In this document: positions 1-6,432 of the stretch, piece by piece | Numbering within the stretch: the stretch's first letter is position 1 | Layout of the letters: each line of letters opens with the position of its first letter | Assembly: GCA_964451605.1 (NCBI GenBank) | Contig: CAYVJA010000076.1 | Span: forward strand, 1 to 9,585 | Reading direction: 5' to 3' | DNA: 9,585 nucleotides | Source: JAQVSH01 sp964451605 | GTDB taxonomy: Bacteria; Bacteroidota; Bacteroidia; Bacteroidales; UBA4181 | Translations under genes and position numbers: made by a program | The notes under the pieces: model-generated | What the model was told of the DNA's origin: nothing | The model's database searches: none | What the model saw: the letters and a program-made list of their open reading frames with translations, nothing else

Positions 1-41
1 ACAGGTATTAACCATAAAAATTTAATAATCGTTGTTCTCAT
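1..41 (-). CDS. N-terminal fragment of a probable exported or membrane protein (divergent gene)
   Basis: Reading leftward from an ATG at 41-39, the frame is open to the window edge and encodes MRTTIIKFLWLIP. One arginine, one lysine and then a hydrophobic run are the typical start of a signal peptide or first membrane segment. The start lies about 50 bp downstream of a leftward -7 element (91-98) that carries the same upstream repeats as the exporter operon. That context supports a real gene, but only 13 full codons are visible and no family can be assigned. A second in-window ATG at 15-13 in another frame (M-V-N-T) is a weaker alternative. Confidence 0.45.
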   Translation of the reverse strand, partial: MRTTIIKFLWLIP

Positions 42-85
42 AGTTTGCTTTATCTAAATTATGAAGTTAATAAATATTGTTCTCA
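22..85 (+). repeat. imperfect 19-bp direct repeat in the leader of the divergent gene
   Basis: Bases 22-40 and 67-85 match at 16 of 19 positions and both end in TTGTTCTCA. The copies start 45 bp apart. They lie between the leftward -7 element and the predicted start of the divergent gene, with the first copy reaching that start. The DNA is AT-rich, so part of the match could be chance, but the nine-base identical core is not simple sequence. No function can be assigned. Confidence 0.35.
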
Positions 86-90
86 AAAAA

Positions 91-98
91 CAAAAGTA
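91..98 (-). promoter_or_regulatory. leftward -7 promoter element (TAnnTTTG)
   Basis: On the minus strand these bases read TACTTTTG, a perfect match to the Bacteroidota -7 consensus TAnnTTTG. There is no TTTG at the usual 19-21-bp spacing. The first tandem repeat begins 21 bp upstream (base 120) and would cover the -33 region, so the promoter is plausibly activator-dependent. It points at the gene leaving the window at base 1. The same geometry is seen at 9155-9162. Confidence 0.5.
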
Positions 99-119
99 AG
101 GATGCAAAGCTAAATCCAA

Positions 120-180
120 CGGGCAAATTGTAAAAACATTCGGACAAAAGGTAAAACATCCGGACAAAAGATAAAAAAAT
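120..180 (+). promoter_or_regulatory. triple tandem-repeat operator (left copy)
   Basis: Three head-to-tail units occupy 120-140, 141-160 and 161-180. Unit 1 begins CGGGCAAATTGTAAAAA, unit 2 is CGGACAAAAGGTAAAA plus four bases, and unit 3 begins CGGACAAAAGATAAAA. The 20-21-bp period is two helical turns, so identical contacts would lie on one face of the helix, as expected for direct-repeat sites bound by AraC-family proteins. Units 1 and 2 recur in the same order and orientation at 9184-9224. The array sits between the divergent gene and the regulator gene. Unit 3, absent from the right copy, abuts the -33 position of the rightward regulator promoter and might serve autoregulation. Binding by the adjacent regulator is inferred. 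Confidence 0.7.
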
Positions 181-202
181 AATTTATTATATTATTTTTT
201 TG

Positions 203-210
203 TAATTTTG
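203..210 (+). promoter_or_regulatory. rightward -7 element of the AraC-type regulator gene
   Basis: TAATTTTG matches TAnnTTTG and would place transcription start near 216-218, about 20 bases before the regulator ATG at 236. No TTTG is seen near 178-184. That region is A/T-only DNA next to the third tandem repeat, which suggests a weak basal promoter dependent on, or modulated by, the repeat-binding protein. Confidence 0.5.
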
Positions 211-235
211 CCTTGGGCTATTAGATAGTATCAAT

Positions 236-1330
236 ATGTTCAAACTATTTCTCTTATTAAGTCCTCTCTATACCACCCTGTTTTGGGCGGTGGTGCTTAA
301 TATTGTGGAAAGGCGAGGAAACGAGCCGAAATGGTTCCTAGGTAAGTTTATGATCGTGTCGCTCATCATCTTCATATCTCACACATTGTACTATCTGCCC
401 TTGCCTGAATTATATATCTATGCCGACTCTCTCTACTACCTTGCCCATTTACTGACCTTTCCTCTCTATTATATCTACGTACGGTTGCTGGCAATTGATC
501 CCAGATTTTCGTTGAGGCAACACTACAAATTCCTGATACTACCGGTTGTTATTTTTCTACTCTATGGCATCGGGACACTTTTCATGTCGAAAGCGGATTA
601 CATCGGTTTCTTGTATCCTACTCTATCGGAACCCCCTGTCACCGGAATTTTCCTATACCAGAAAATTATGAGACATCTCGTCAATGTGGTATTTGTCACG
701 CAAGGTATGGCATACATGTCGCTGTCGATCATAGCGGTAAGACGTAATAGCGAAAAGGTTGCCAATTTTTATTCCAACTCTGAATATTCGTTGCGTAAAG
801 TGCAGTGGTTGAACGTTACTTTGCTGGTTACGATCTTCACCTGTATCGTTATGGAGATAATCAGCAAGGAGAATTTTGCCGGGAACAGTTCTTTTCTGAT
901 CGCGCCGTCGGTGATTTTGACAGGCATGCTGTTCTGGATCGGCTTGCTCGGAAACAGCCAGCGGCAAGTATTGCTTACCTGTGGAAAGGATGATGAGATG
1001 GACGAAGAGCCTCCGGCCAAAGGAATTACGGCACAGCAGCGTTCATTACAAATGAAGATAGAAACTCTTTTCACGGATAAGCAGATTTATCTGAATGAAA
1101 ATCTTACCATTTGGGATTTAGTGCGGGAAATAGGTACAAACCGCACCTATATTTCACGGGTGATCAACAACGATATCGGCGTTAACTTCTCGCAATTCGT
1201 CAACGGCCACCGTCTTGCACACGCTCGTCGTCTTACCGCCGAACAGCCCGGTTTATCGAAAGAAGAGGTTGCGCTACAGAGCGGCTTTGGTAGTGCAAAG
1301 TCAATGAGACGGGCAGAGAAAAGAGAATGA
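236..1330 (+). CDS. membrane-anchored AraC-family transcriptional regulator
   Basis: This 364-residue protein has an N-terminal half with about seven hydrophobic segments (roughly 3-23, 38-58, 64-84, 98-118, 148-168, 190-210 and 219-239). A charged linker and a C-terminal AraC-type DNA-binding region (about 273-364) follow. The first helix-turn-helix is clear: LTIWDLVREIGTNRTYISRVI, then NFSQFVNGHRLAHARRL. The second, EEVALQSGFGSAKSMRRAEKRE, stops early. Canonical domains continue about 10-15 residues past the KRE position, and the usual aromatic residues of SFxRxFK are Met and Glu here. Either the subfamily is naturally short or the end is altered. The membrane domain presumably senses an envelope signal or hydrophobic ligand. 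The gene is divergent from an exported-protein gene, convergent with the exporter operon (15-bp gap), and preceded by repeats also found at the exporter promoter, so it is the best candidate for their regulator. Confidence 0.85.
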   Translation: MFKLFLLLSPLYTTLFWAVVLNIVERRGNEPKWFLGKFMIVSLIIFISHTLYYLPLPELYIYADSLYYLAHLLTFPLYYIYVRLLAIDPRFSLRQHYKFLILPVVIFLLYGIGTLFMSKADYIGFLYPTLSEPPVTGIFLYQKIMRHLVNVVFVTQGMAYMSLSIIAVRRNSEKVANFYSNSEYSLRKVQWLNVTLLVTIFTCIVMEIISKENFAGNSSFLIAPSVILTGMLFWIGLLGNSQRQVLLTCGKDDEMDEEPPAKGITAQQRSLQMKIETLFTDKQIYLNENLTIWDLVREIGTNRTYISRVINNDIGVNFSQFVNGHRLAHARRLTAEQPGLSKEEVALQSGFGSAKSMRRAEKRE

Positions 1331-1345
1331 TCTACTTTATTGATA

Positions 1346-2008
1346 TTACTTTTTCCGATTCATCCGATGGAAAAAGGGGTTCGTCTGTTTCTCTTCAGCC
1401 AGCGTGGAAGAGGGTCCGTGGCCGTAAAGGATGATCGTCTCATCCGGAAGCGGGTAGATCTTTTTTTGGAGATGGGCCAGCACCTCGCCATAACTGTTAT
1501 TGACAAAGCCCAGGCTGCCTTTCACCAGCGCATCACCCGCGAACAGGTAAGGACCGCCCGGCACAAACAGGCAGACAGAACCATCGGTATGCCCCGGAAT
1601 ATGGATGACTCTCAGGCAGATTCCACCAAAAGAGAGTTGGGTGCTGTCGTCGTAATGATGATCTACTTGAAACTCTTCAACTGTCTCAAACTCATACATC
1701 GGTGCCAACGTCCGGGATAGCTGGAGTTCTTTTTCTTCAGCAGAGTGCATCCAACATTCACAACCATATTCTTGAATCAGGAATGGTACTCCGGCAACAT
1801 GGTCAAAATGGCCATGCGTAAGCAATAGTCTCTTCGGATAGAGATTGTTCCGGGAGAGGAATCCGGTAAGCAATTCCTGCTCGTAGGGTGTAGAGCAGCC
1901 CGGGTCAACCAGCAAACACTCTCCTGCCCGGTTCCACAGCAGATAGCTGTTCTCTTTCTTGTTGTTGAAAACAAAGGAGTGGACAAATAATTCCATCGAC
2001 ATGATCAT
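1346..2008 (-). CDS. metallo-beta-lactamase-fold hydrolase, glyoxalase II-like
   Basis: This 220-residue cytosolic protein has no signal peptide. It carries a full binuclear metal-ligand set: THGHFDH at 64-70, His140 in HIPGHTDGS, Asp159 in FAGDAL, and His197 in YGHGPSS. The ending after YGHGPSST (EEKQTNPFF) is typical of the short glyoxalase II/YcbL-type thioester hydrolases in bacteria. The segment after GDALVKGSLG reads FVNNSYGE instead of the common GR-D-PGG, so substrate preference may differ. The start codon overlaps the nitroreductase stop by 4 bp (ATGA), making it the last gene of the exporter operon. Thioester or lactone hydrolysis is family knowledge, and a detoxification role is inferred from context. 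Met3 or Met5 are alternative starts, but Met1 gives the operon-typical overlap. Confidence 0.85.
   Translation of the reverse strand: MIMSMELFVHSFVFNNKKENSYLLWNRAGECLLVDPGCSTPYEQELLTGFLSRNNLYPKRLLLTHGHFDHVAGVPFLIQEYGCECWMHSAEEKELQLSRTLAPMYEFETVEEFQVDHHYDDSTQLSFGGICLRVIHIPGHTDGSVCLFVPGGPYLFAGDALVKGSLGFVNNSYGEVLAHLQKKIYPLPDETIILYGHGPSSTLAEEKQTNPFFHRMNRKK
1349..1376. terminator. possible hairpin at the convergent gene ends
   Basis: CTTTTTCC (1349-1356) and GGAAAAAG (1369-1376) form a perfect 8-bp inverted repeat with a 12-base loop. It spans the last codons of the hydrolase gene, just beyond the stop of the convergent regulator gene. It could end transcription from either side, but no uridine tract follows the stem on either strand, and part of the pairing comes from Phe-Phe and Lys-Lys codons. 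Low confidence. Confidence 0.25.
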
Positions 2009-2583
2009 TTTAACGGGTAACCAATTGGAATGATAGCGCCGATTTCTTGTCCGGCAGAGAGTCCGGTAATCTGTGCTAACTCCTCACCGGCGATGAGCGG
2101 GCCGGTCATGTAACATGCACCCAATCCCAGGCTCTCGGCAGCCAGCAGAATAAGCATGGCTACACACGAAATCGACTTCACGGCATTGTCGCGCTCCCAA
2201 CATTGCAGGGAGGGTGTCAGCCTGTCGTGCAAGAGAGATCGCATTACGGGTGCGACCCGGAATATGGGGAGCAATAAAGCGGAGACATCTGCGAACTGCG
2301 TGAAGTTTGAGACATAACGCCTGAACATCGACGCCATCTCCGGCTCCATGTCGGCCGCCATTTGTTCGGTTTGCCGTCGGATCGCCTCCACCATCTCCCG
2401 GCACACATCTCTATCTCTGATAACCAATATTTTCCAGTTCTTCCTGCCTGAAGCAAACGGTGACGTAGCGGCGGTCTCCAATATTTGCGCGATCATCTCT
2501 TCGGGTACCGGCTCGGGGCTGAATTTCCGGTGGCTTCTTCTACTTTGGCATAAGGCATGAAATGTTTCGTAACTGTTTCTCAT
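2005..2583 (-). CDS. nitroreductase-family FMN oxidoreductase
   Basis: This 192-residue protein of the NfsB/NOX-type nitroreductase superfamily would normally act as an FMN-bound homodimer reducing nitroaromatics, quinones or related electrophiles with NAD(P)H. The N-terminal RRSHRKF motif (15-21) matches the family's phosphate-binding R-R-S-x-R-x-F signature. TSPFASGRKNWKILVI (about 40-55) corresponds to the flavin-contacting segment, and GLGACYMTGP (153-162) plus a terminal IGYP (187-190) are the typical C-terminal half. It begins 21 bp after the second permease stop, and its stop overlaps the hydrolase start by 4 bp, so it is probably cotranscribed with the exporter. The region at about 70-130 (QTEQMAADMEPEMASMFRRY onward) would form the variable helical excursion. 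The substrate cannot be deduced. Confidence 0.85.
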   Translation of the reverse strand: MRNSYETFHALCQSRRSHRKFSPEPVPEEMIAQILETAATSPFASGRKNWKILVIRDRDVCREMVEAIRRQTEQMAADMEPEMASMFRRYVSNFTQFADVSALLLPIFRVAPVMRSLLHDRLTPSLQCWERDNAVKSISCVAMLILLAAESLGLGACYMTGPLIAGEELAQITGLSAGQEIGAIIPIGYPLK

Positions 2584-2604
2584 TTTAATTTATATTATTT
2601 ATCA

Positions 2605-3684
2605 CTATTTTGTCCGTTCCATCCGCCGGAAGATCAAGACCGATAGCACCGCACCCTGGATGCACAGTGCCGCGAACTGCGACCACACATCGGCAAGCGA
2701 GAACCCTTTCAACGCTACCAGCCGCGAAGCATCGAGCATGAAATAGAGCGGGTTGACGAACCGCGTCGCCCTGGCCCAGCCAGGCATAGCATTCAGAAAG
2801 GAGAACATGCTGCTCATCAGGATAATCGTCAGGAGCACGAAGACCAGCAAGTATATCGCCTGCACCTGGTTCTTGGATATCGATGCAATACCAATACCAA
2901 TCATGAGCATTGGCCACAGGAACGCTAATGCCAACAGCCAGAAAACATACCACCGTCCCGCCAAGGCAAAGCCAAAAAAAGAGTGGCATAGAAGTAGGCC
3001 GACACCCAGGACAAACAGGCCGGCCACCGCGAATACAACCATCTTCGAGACGATATAAACGGTAAGAGAAAGCGGCGTTGCCTGTAACTGCTCCCATATA
3101 CCCGACTCTTTTTCGCTCACTATGTCGAGGGTGACAAGGCAGGCACCGATAAGTGTGACCAGCAAAACCAGCAATGAGACAATAAACCACATCCGCCCGT
3201 CGAGGGAGGGGTTGAAGAGCAGGTTTTGGTGTAGCTGAGAGGGGATCTCCCCCTCGGAGAGATCATATTGCAGCATTTGCTCCAGGAAGGCAAAGTGGCT
3301 TTGGGCGTTCAGCGTGTGCGTACCTTCAAGAGCGATACTCAGTGGTGCTGCCTCTACTTCTCCGGCGTCACGCTCCATCTTTTCGGGGAGTATCATCACC
3401 ATATCACTTTTGTTCTCTTTGACCCGATCGAGCGCCTCTTCCACCCTCTCCATTTCCGTCACCTTCACGAAATAGGGAGAAGCTTTCACTCGATAGGTCA
3501 TGATACGGCTGGCAGCACTATTGTCGCAATCAACAACGGAGAGGCTGATCTTCACCCGCTTCTCTATCGAAAACGGAATAATACCCATGATGAGCAATGG
3601 ACTGGCACCAATGATCACCAGCAACGAAACATTGCGTTTCAGTTGCCTGATCTCTTTTTTTATGGCGGCAAACAATATATTCAT
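2605..3684 (-). CDS. ABC-2 type permease, YbhR-like
   Basis: This 359-residue inner-membrane subunit is one half of the exporter channel. The order is a short cytosolic N-terminus (KKEIRQLKRN), one membrane segment (about 20-38), a periplasmic domain (about 40-160), then five or so C-terminal membrane segments. Landmarks of the ABC2_membrane_3 family are visible: NPSLDGR (158-164) before the second membrane helix, SEKESGIWEQLQATPL (190-205) as the cytosolic coupling region, and a late NPLYFMLDASR (311-321). The start overlaps the upstream permease stop by 4 bp. Together with the neighbouring permease it should form a heterodimer, as YbhS and YbhR do in E. coli. Which of the two matches YbhR is inferred from gene order, so no symbol is given. 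Confidence 0.85.
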   Translation of the reverse strand: MNILFAAIKKEIRQLKRNVSLLVIIGASPLLIMGIIPFSIEKRVKISLSVVDCDNSAASRIMTYRVKASPYFVKVTEMERVEEALDRVKENKSDMVMILPEKMERDAGEVEAAPLSIALEGTHTLNAQSHFAFLEQMLQYDLSEGEIPSQLHQNLLFNPSLDGRMWFIVSLLVLLVTLIGACLVTLDIVSEKESGIWEQLQATPLSLTVYIVSKMVVFAVAGLFVLGVGLLLCHSFFGFALAGRWYVFWLLALAFLWPMLMIGIGIASISKNQVQAIYLLVFVLLTIILMSSMFSFLNAMPGWARATRFVNPLYFMLDASRLVALKGFSLADVWSQFAALCIQGAVLSVLIFRRMERTK

Positions 3685-4802
3685 CTGTATCCTCCCGACC
3701 GCTTCACCAGTCCTTTACGGGAGGCCAGCAAAAGCAGCACCAATTGAGATAGGAGTAATGCGAACGGCAGCGCATTGCCTTGCAACCCTACACCTTTAAA
3801 AACAATATTTCTATATGCTTCGATGAACGACGTGCCGGGTAGTATCCATGCGACCCACCGGAAAAGAGCGGGCATCGACATGAGCGGGAAAATGAAGCCC
3901 GACATGAAGACGTTCGGAATGAAAAGGAACAACCAGCAGATGATAGCCACTTCAAGCTGCCGATCCACCAGTGAAGCGATCAACAGGCCGAAGGCCATCG
4001 AGTTGACTGCGAACAGCAGGTTGAGCGCCAAGAAAAGTATCGGGTTGCCTGCTATATGGATATGAAAAATAAAATAACTGACACCCCACACCGAGAAGAT
4101 GTGGAAAATCGTAATGGCGAGGTAAGGCAGCGATTTCCCCAACACGATATCGAAAGTTGAAAAGGGCGTCATCGCCAACATCTTGTCAGTCCCCCGCTCT
4201 TTTTCCCCGACAAAGCTGATGCTAAGCATGATAGAAGAAATAAGAATAAAAATAATCATCATCAACCCGGGAACCGACGCCGTCTCTTTCCGCAATCCGG
4301 GATTGTAGAGGAAGCGCGCTACCGGCTGCTTTTGCAGCGGCCTCATTTCAGGGAGCTCCTCCTGTACGAAAGCCGTTATTATCTTACGGGCGATACTCGT
4401 AGCCGCCAGCGCCAGCTTGGGATCGGAAGCATCAATAAAAAGAGATATATCGGGATATTGTCCGGTTGCTAATTGGCGGGTGAAGCCGCCGGGGGCGACG
4501 ATCACCATCCGGATATCATTCCTCCCAAAGGCAGCGGCTATTTCGCCGGAATGGTGAAGCCGTTTCACTATATGAAAGCTGCTCGACGCCTCTATCTGGG
4601 CGAATAGCCGTTCTACGGCCGGCTCGTGCCGTTCGTTGATGACGGCGATATGGAGCTCTTTGATTTCGAAGGATAAAACAACACCGAAAACGAGGAGAAT
4701 CAGCGCGGGTAAGAGGAAAAGAATCGCTACACTCAACTTATCACGCCAGATAAGAAGCGCTTCCTTTCGTACAATGGCCACTATATTTTTCCCCCTTTTC
4801 AT
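3681..4802 (-). CDS. ABC-2 type permease, YbhS-like
   Basis: The chosen product is 373 residues, starting MKRGKNIVAIVRKEAL. The frame is open upstream to an ATG at 4877, but that start adds a very basic, unconserved extension buried in the ATPase gene. The start at 4802 gives the 4-bp ATGA overlap used throughout the operon. Topology is one membrane helix (about 24-43), a periplasmic domain (45-170), then a block of membrane helices. Family landmarks are RFLYNPGLR (163-171, the Y-N-P-x-L-R motif of ABC2_membrane_3 permeases), GEKERGTDKMLAMTP (199-213) as coupling segment, and the late FRWVAWILPGTSFIEAYR. It pairs with the next permease to form the transmembrane core driven by the two ATPases. 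Confidence 0.87.
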   Translation of the reverse strand: MKRGKNIVAIVRKEALLIWRDKLSVAILFLLPALILLVFGVVLSFEIKELHIAVINERHEPAVERLFAQIEASSSFHIVKRLHHSGEIAAAFGRNDIRMVIVAPGGFTRQLATGQYPDISLFIDASDPKLALAATSIARKIITAFVQEELPEMRPLQKQPVARFLYNPGLRKETASVPGLMMIIFILISSIMLSISFVGEKERGTDKMLAMTPFSTFDIVLGKSLPYLAITIFHIFSVWGVSYFIFHIHIAGNPILFLALNLLFAVNSMAFGLLIASLVDRQLEVAIICWLFLFIPNVFMSGFIFPLMSMPALFRWVAWILPGTSFIEAYRNIVFKGVGLQGNALPFALLLSQLVLLLLASRKGLVKRSGGYR

Positions 4803-5515
4803 GCTTCGTGATGAATAAAATAGTGTGTCAGCCCGTCGGCGCCTCCGGCGGATTTTACTGTTTCCGTCTTTCCGCATACCCTCACCTTTCCCTCCTCCAA
4901 GATGATGAGGCGGGTGCAGTAGAACGCTTCGTCAAGGTAATGGGTACTTACCATCACGGTCGTGCCTGTTCCGGCTTCCAGAGAGATGCGGTTCCATAGC
5001 TCGCGACGGCTGATGGCGTCGAGGCCGCTGGTCGGTTCGTCGAGGAAAACCACTTCGGGACGGTGCAACATCGCCGTTGAGAAAGCCAACATCTGTCGCC
5101 AGCCCGAGGGTAAGGTGGCTATCCGTTTATCGGCATAGCGTCCAATACGGAGATCGTGCATCAACTCGTTCATCCGGTTACGGGTTTCGCGGCGGCTCAT
5201 CCCGTAAACGGCCGCATAGAATTCGATGTTCTCACGTACGGTCAGATCTTCAAACAGCGTCGATTGCTGCCCCATATAACCTATTTTTCGTCTGATCTTC
5301 GCTCCTTGCCGGACGATATCAAACCCTACCACTTCACCCCTTCCGGAAGTGGGCTTTACCAGCCCGCAAAGCATCCGTATCAATGTCGACTTGCCTGCGC
5401 CATTGGCACCCAGCAAGCCGATGATCTCACCCCGACCAGCCTCAATCGAGACATTATCGACAGCCCTGAGTGTGCCGAAATCGCGCGTCAGCCTATCGGT
5501 ACGAATATTTAGCAT
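4799..5515 (-). CDS. ABC transporter ATPase, second half of a split YbhF-type pair
   Basis: This 238-residue nucleotide-binding subunit starts MLNIRTDRLTRDFG. That ATG overlaps the upstream ATPase stop by 7 bp. An ATG at 5548 is possible but adds an unconserved leader (MSGHEWRREH). Motifs are Walker A GANGAGKST (36-44), Q-loop glutamine in YMGQQSTLFEDLTVREN (Gln83 or Gln84), signature LPSGWRQ (135-141), Walker B VVFLDEP (155-161), D-loop SGLD and H-loop His192 in VSTHYLDEA. The signature is LPxGW instead of LSGGQ, a variant known in YbhF/RbbA-type ATPase domains, so it is probably a lineage trait and not damage. It likely pairs with the ATPase upstream as a heterodimer under the two permeases. 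Confidence 0.9.
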   Translation of the reverse strand: MLNIRTDRLTRDFGTLRAVDNVSIEAGRGEIIGLLGANGAGKSTLIRMLCGLVKPTSGRGEVVGFDIVRQGAKIRRKIGYMGQQSTLFEDLTVRENIEFYAAVYGMSRRETRNRMNELMHDLRIGRYADKRIATLPSGWRQMLAFSTAMLHRPEVVFLDEPTSGLDAISRRELWNRISLEAGTGTTVMVSTHYLDEAFYCTRLIILEEGKVRVCGKTETVKSAGGADGLTHYFIHHEA

Positions 5516-6432
5516 GAGATGCTCCCTCCTCCATTCGTGGCCAGACAATCGATAAAGACATCTTCCATGTCGGCCGGGAGCTGTGCTATCTCCACTTTTT
5601 CGAATCCTTTTCCGGCAGCGAATACCCCTATCGTCTCAAGCAAAATATTTTCGTCAACGGTGATATAAACATGCTCGCCACGGATGTAACAGTTGATGAC
5701 GCCCGGCAGCTCTTTCATCGAGTGAAACAATGGCTGTACGGGATACCCACCGAGGGTAAACAGCTGCCGGGGGTATGAAGCCACTATCTTATCAGGAGGA
5801 CCGAGCTTCAGTTGTCGCCCTTCATGGATGAACAAAACACGGTCGGCAATAGCCGCCTCTTCGAGATAATGCGTACTGACAAGAATGGTCATCCCACTTT
5901 TCTGGAGCGATCTAAGCTCTTCCCATAACAGGTGGCGCGAAAAGGGATCAATCCCGGTGGTCGGTTCATCGAGCAGGAGCAGGTGCGGGTCATGCGCCAG
6001 GGCACAGCATACTCCCAATTTCTGCTTCATCCCGCCCGACAGGTATTTGGCCTGCTTGCGTGAAGAGGCCTCCAGATGGCGCCACAGGCCGGAAGAACGC
6101 TGATGTGCTTCGTATGGATTACAACCATAAGCCGACGCAAAAAAGGAGAGGTTCTCTGCAACGGTCAGCTCGCCATAGAGGGAAAACCGTCCCGGCACAT
6201 AGCCGATGATCTCCCTCACCTGCCGTTTATTTTCCCGTACATTTACCCCGCGGATTTGGAGAAGACCTTCATATTCATCGTCAAGCGTGGCGATGATATT
6301 GAAGAGGGTCGACTTCCCCGCACCGTTAGCGCCTACCAGGCACAGGATCTCACCCTTTTCGACGGAAAAGTTCAAGTCGCACAGAACCTGCCGGCTGCGG
6401 AAATGTTTCGATATGTGTCGCGCCTCAATCAT
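5509..6432 (-). CDS. ABC transporter ATPase, first half of a split YbhF-type pair
   Basis: This 307-residue nucleotide-binding subunit has Walker A GANGAGKST (34-42), signature LSGGMKQ (131-137), Walker B LLLLDEP (151-157), D-loop TGID and H-loop His188 in VSTHYLEEA. After the ATPase core is an 80-90-residue C-terminal extension ending in a DVFIDCLA segment, resembling the DUF4162-like tail of drug-exporter ATPases. The Q-loop is unusual: where relatives have Y-x-P-Q-R-F-S-L-Y, this protein has YVPGRFSLY, placing glycine at residue 81 (codon at 6190-6192). The start overlaps the adaptor stop by 4 bp. In E. coli the two ATPase halves are one polypeptide, YbhF; here they are adjacent overlapping genes. 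Confidence 0.9.
   Translation of the reverse strand: MIEARHISKHFRSRQVLCDLNFSVEKGEILCLVGANGAGKSTLFNIIATLDDEYEGLLQIRGVNVRENKRQVREIIGYVPGRFSLYGELTVAENLSFFASAYGCNPYEAHQRSSGLWRHLEASSRKQAKYLSGGMKQKLGVCCALAHDPHLLLLDEPTTGIDPFSRHLLWEELRSLQKSGMTILVSTHYLEEAAIADRVLFIHEGRQLKLGPPDKIVASYPRQLFTLGGYPVQPLFHSMKELPGVINCYIRGEHVYITVDENILLETIGVFAAGKGFEKVEIAQLPADMEDVFIDCLATNGGGSISC

Noticed and set aside
2043..2055. TTGTCCGG-like match to the operator core inside the nitroreductase gene (and a similar one near 4457-4466)
   Set aside because: Each is a single partial match in coding DNA without a second unit at 20-21 bp, so it is expected by chance.
2585..3190. Long leftward open frame of about 200 residues inside the second permease gene
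   Set aside because: It lies within a clear ABC-2 permease in another frame, has an irregular composition rich in Cys, Arg and Pro, and matches no family.
3268..3747. Plus-strand open frame of 159 residues opposite the permease genes
   Set aside because: It is antisense to well-supported coding sequence, His/Phe-rich, and has no promoter or domain.
4803..4877. Upstream start for the first permease at 4877
   Set aside because: It would add 25 very basic residues unlike permease N-termini and lie deep inside the ATPase gene. The ATG at 4802 gives the 4-bp overlap seen at the other junctions.
5516..5548. Upstream start for the second ATPase at 5548
   Set aside because: The extra residues (MSGHEWRREHL) come from overlap with the previous gene and are not part of the ATPase fold. 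The ATG at 5515 fits the domain start.
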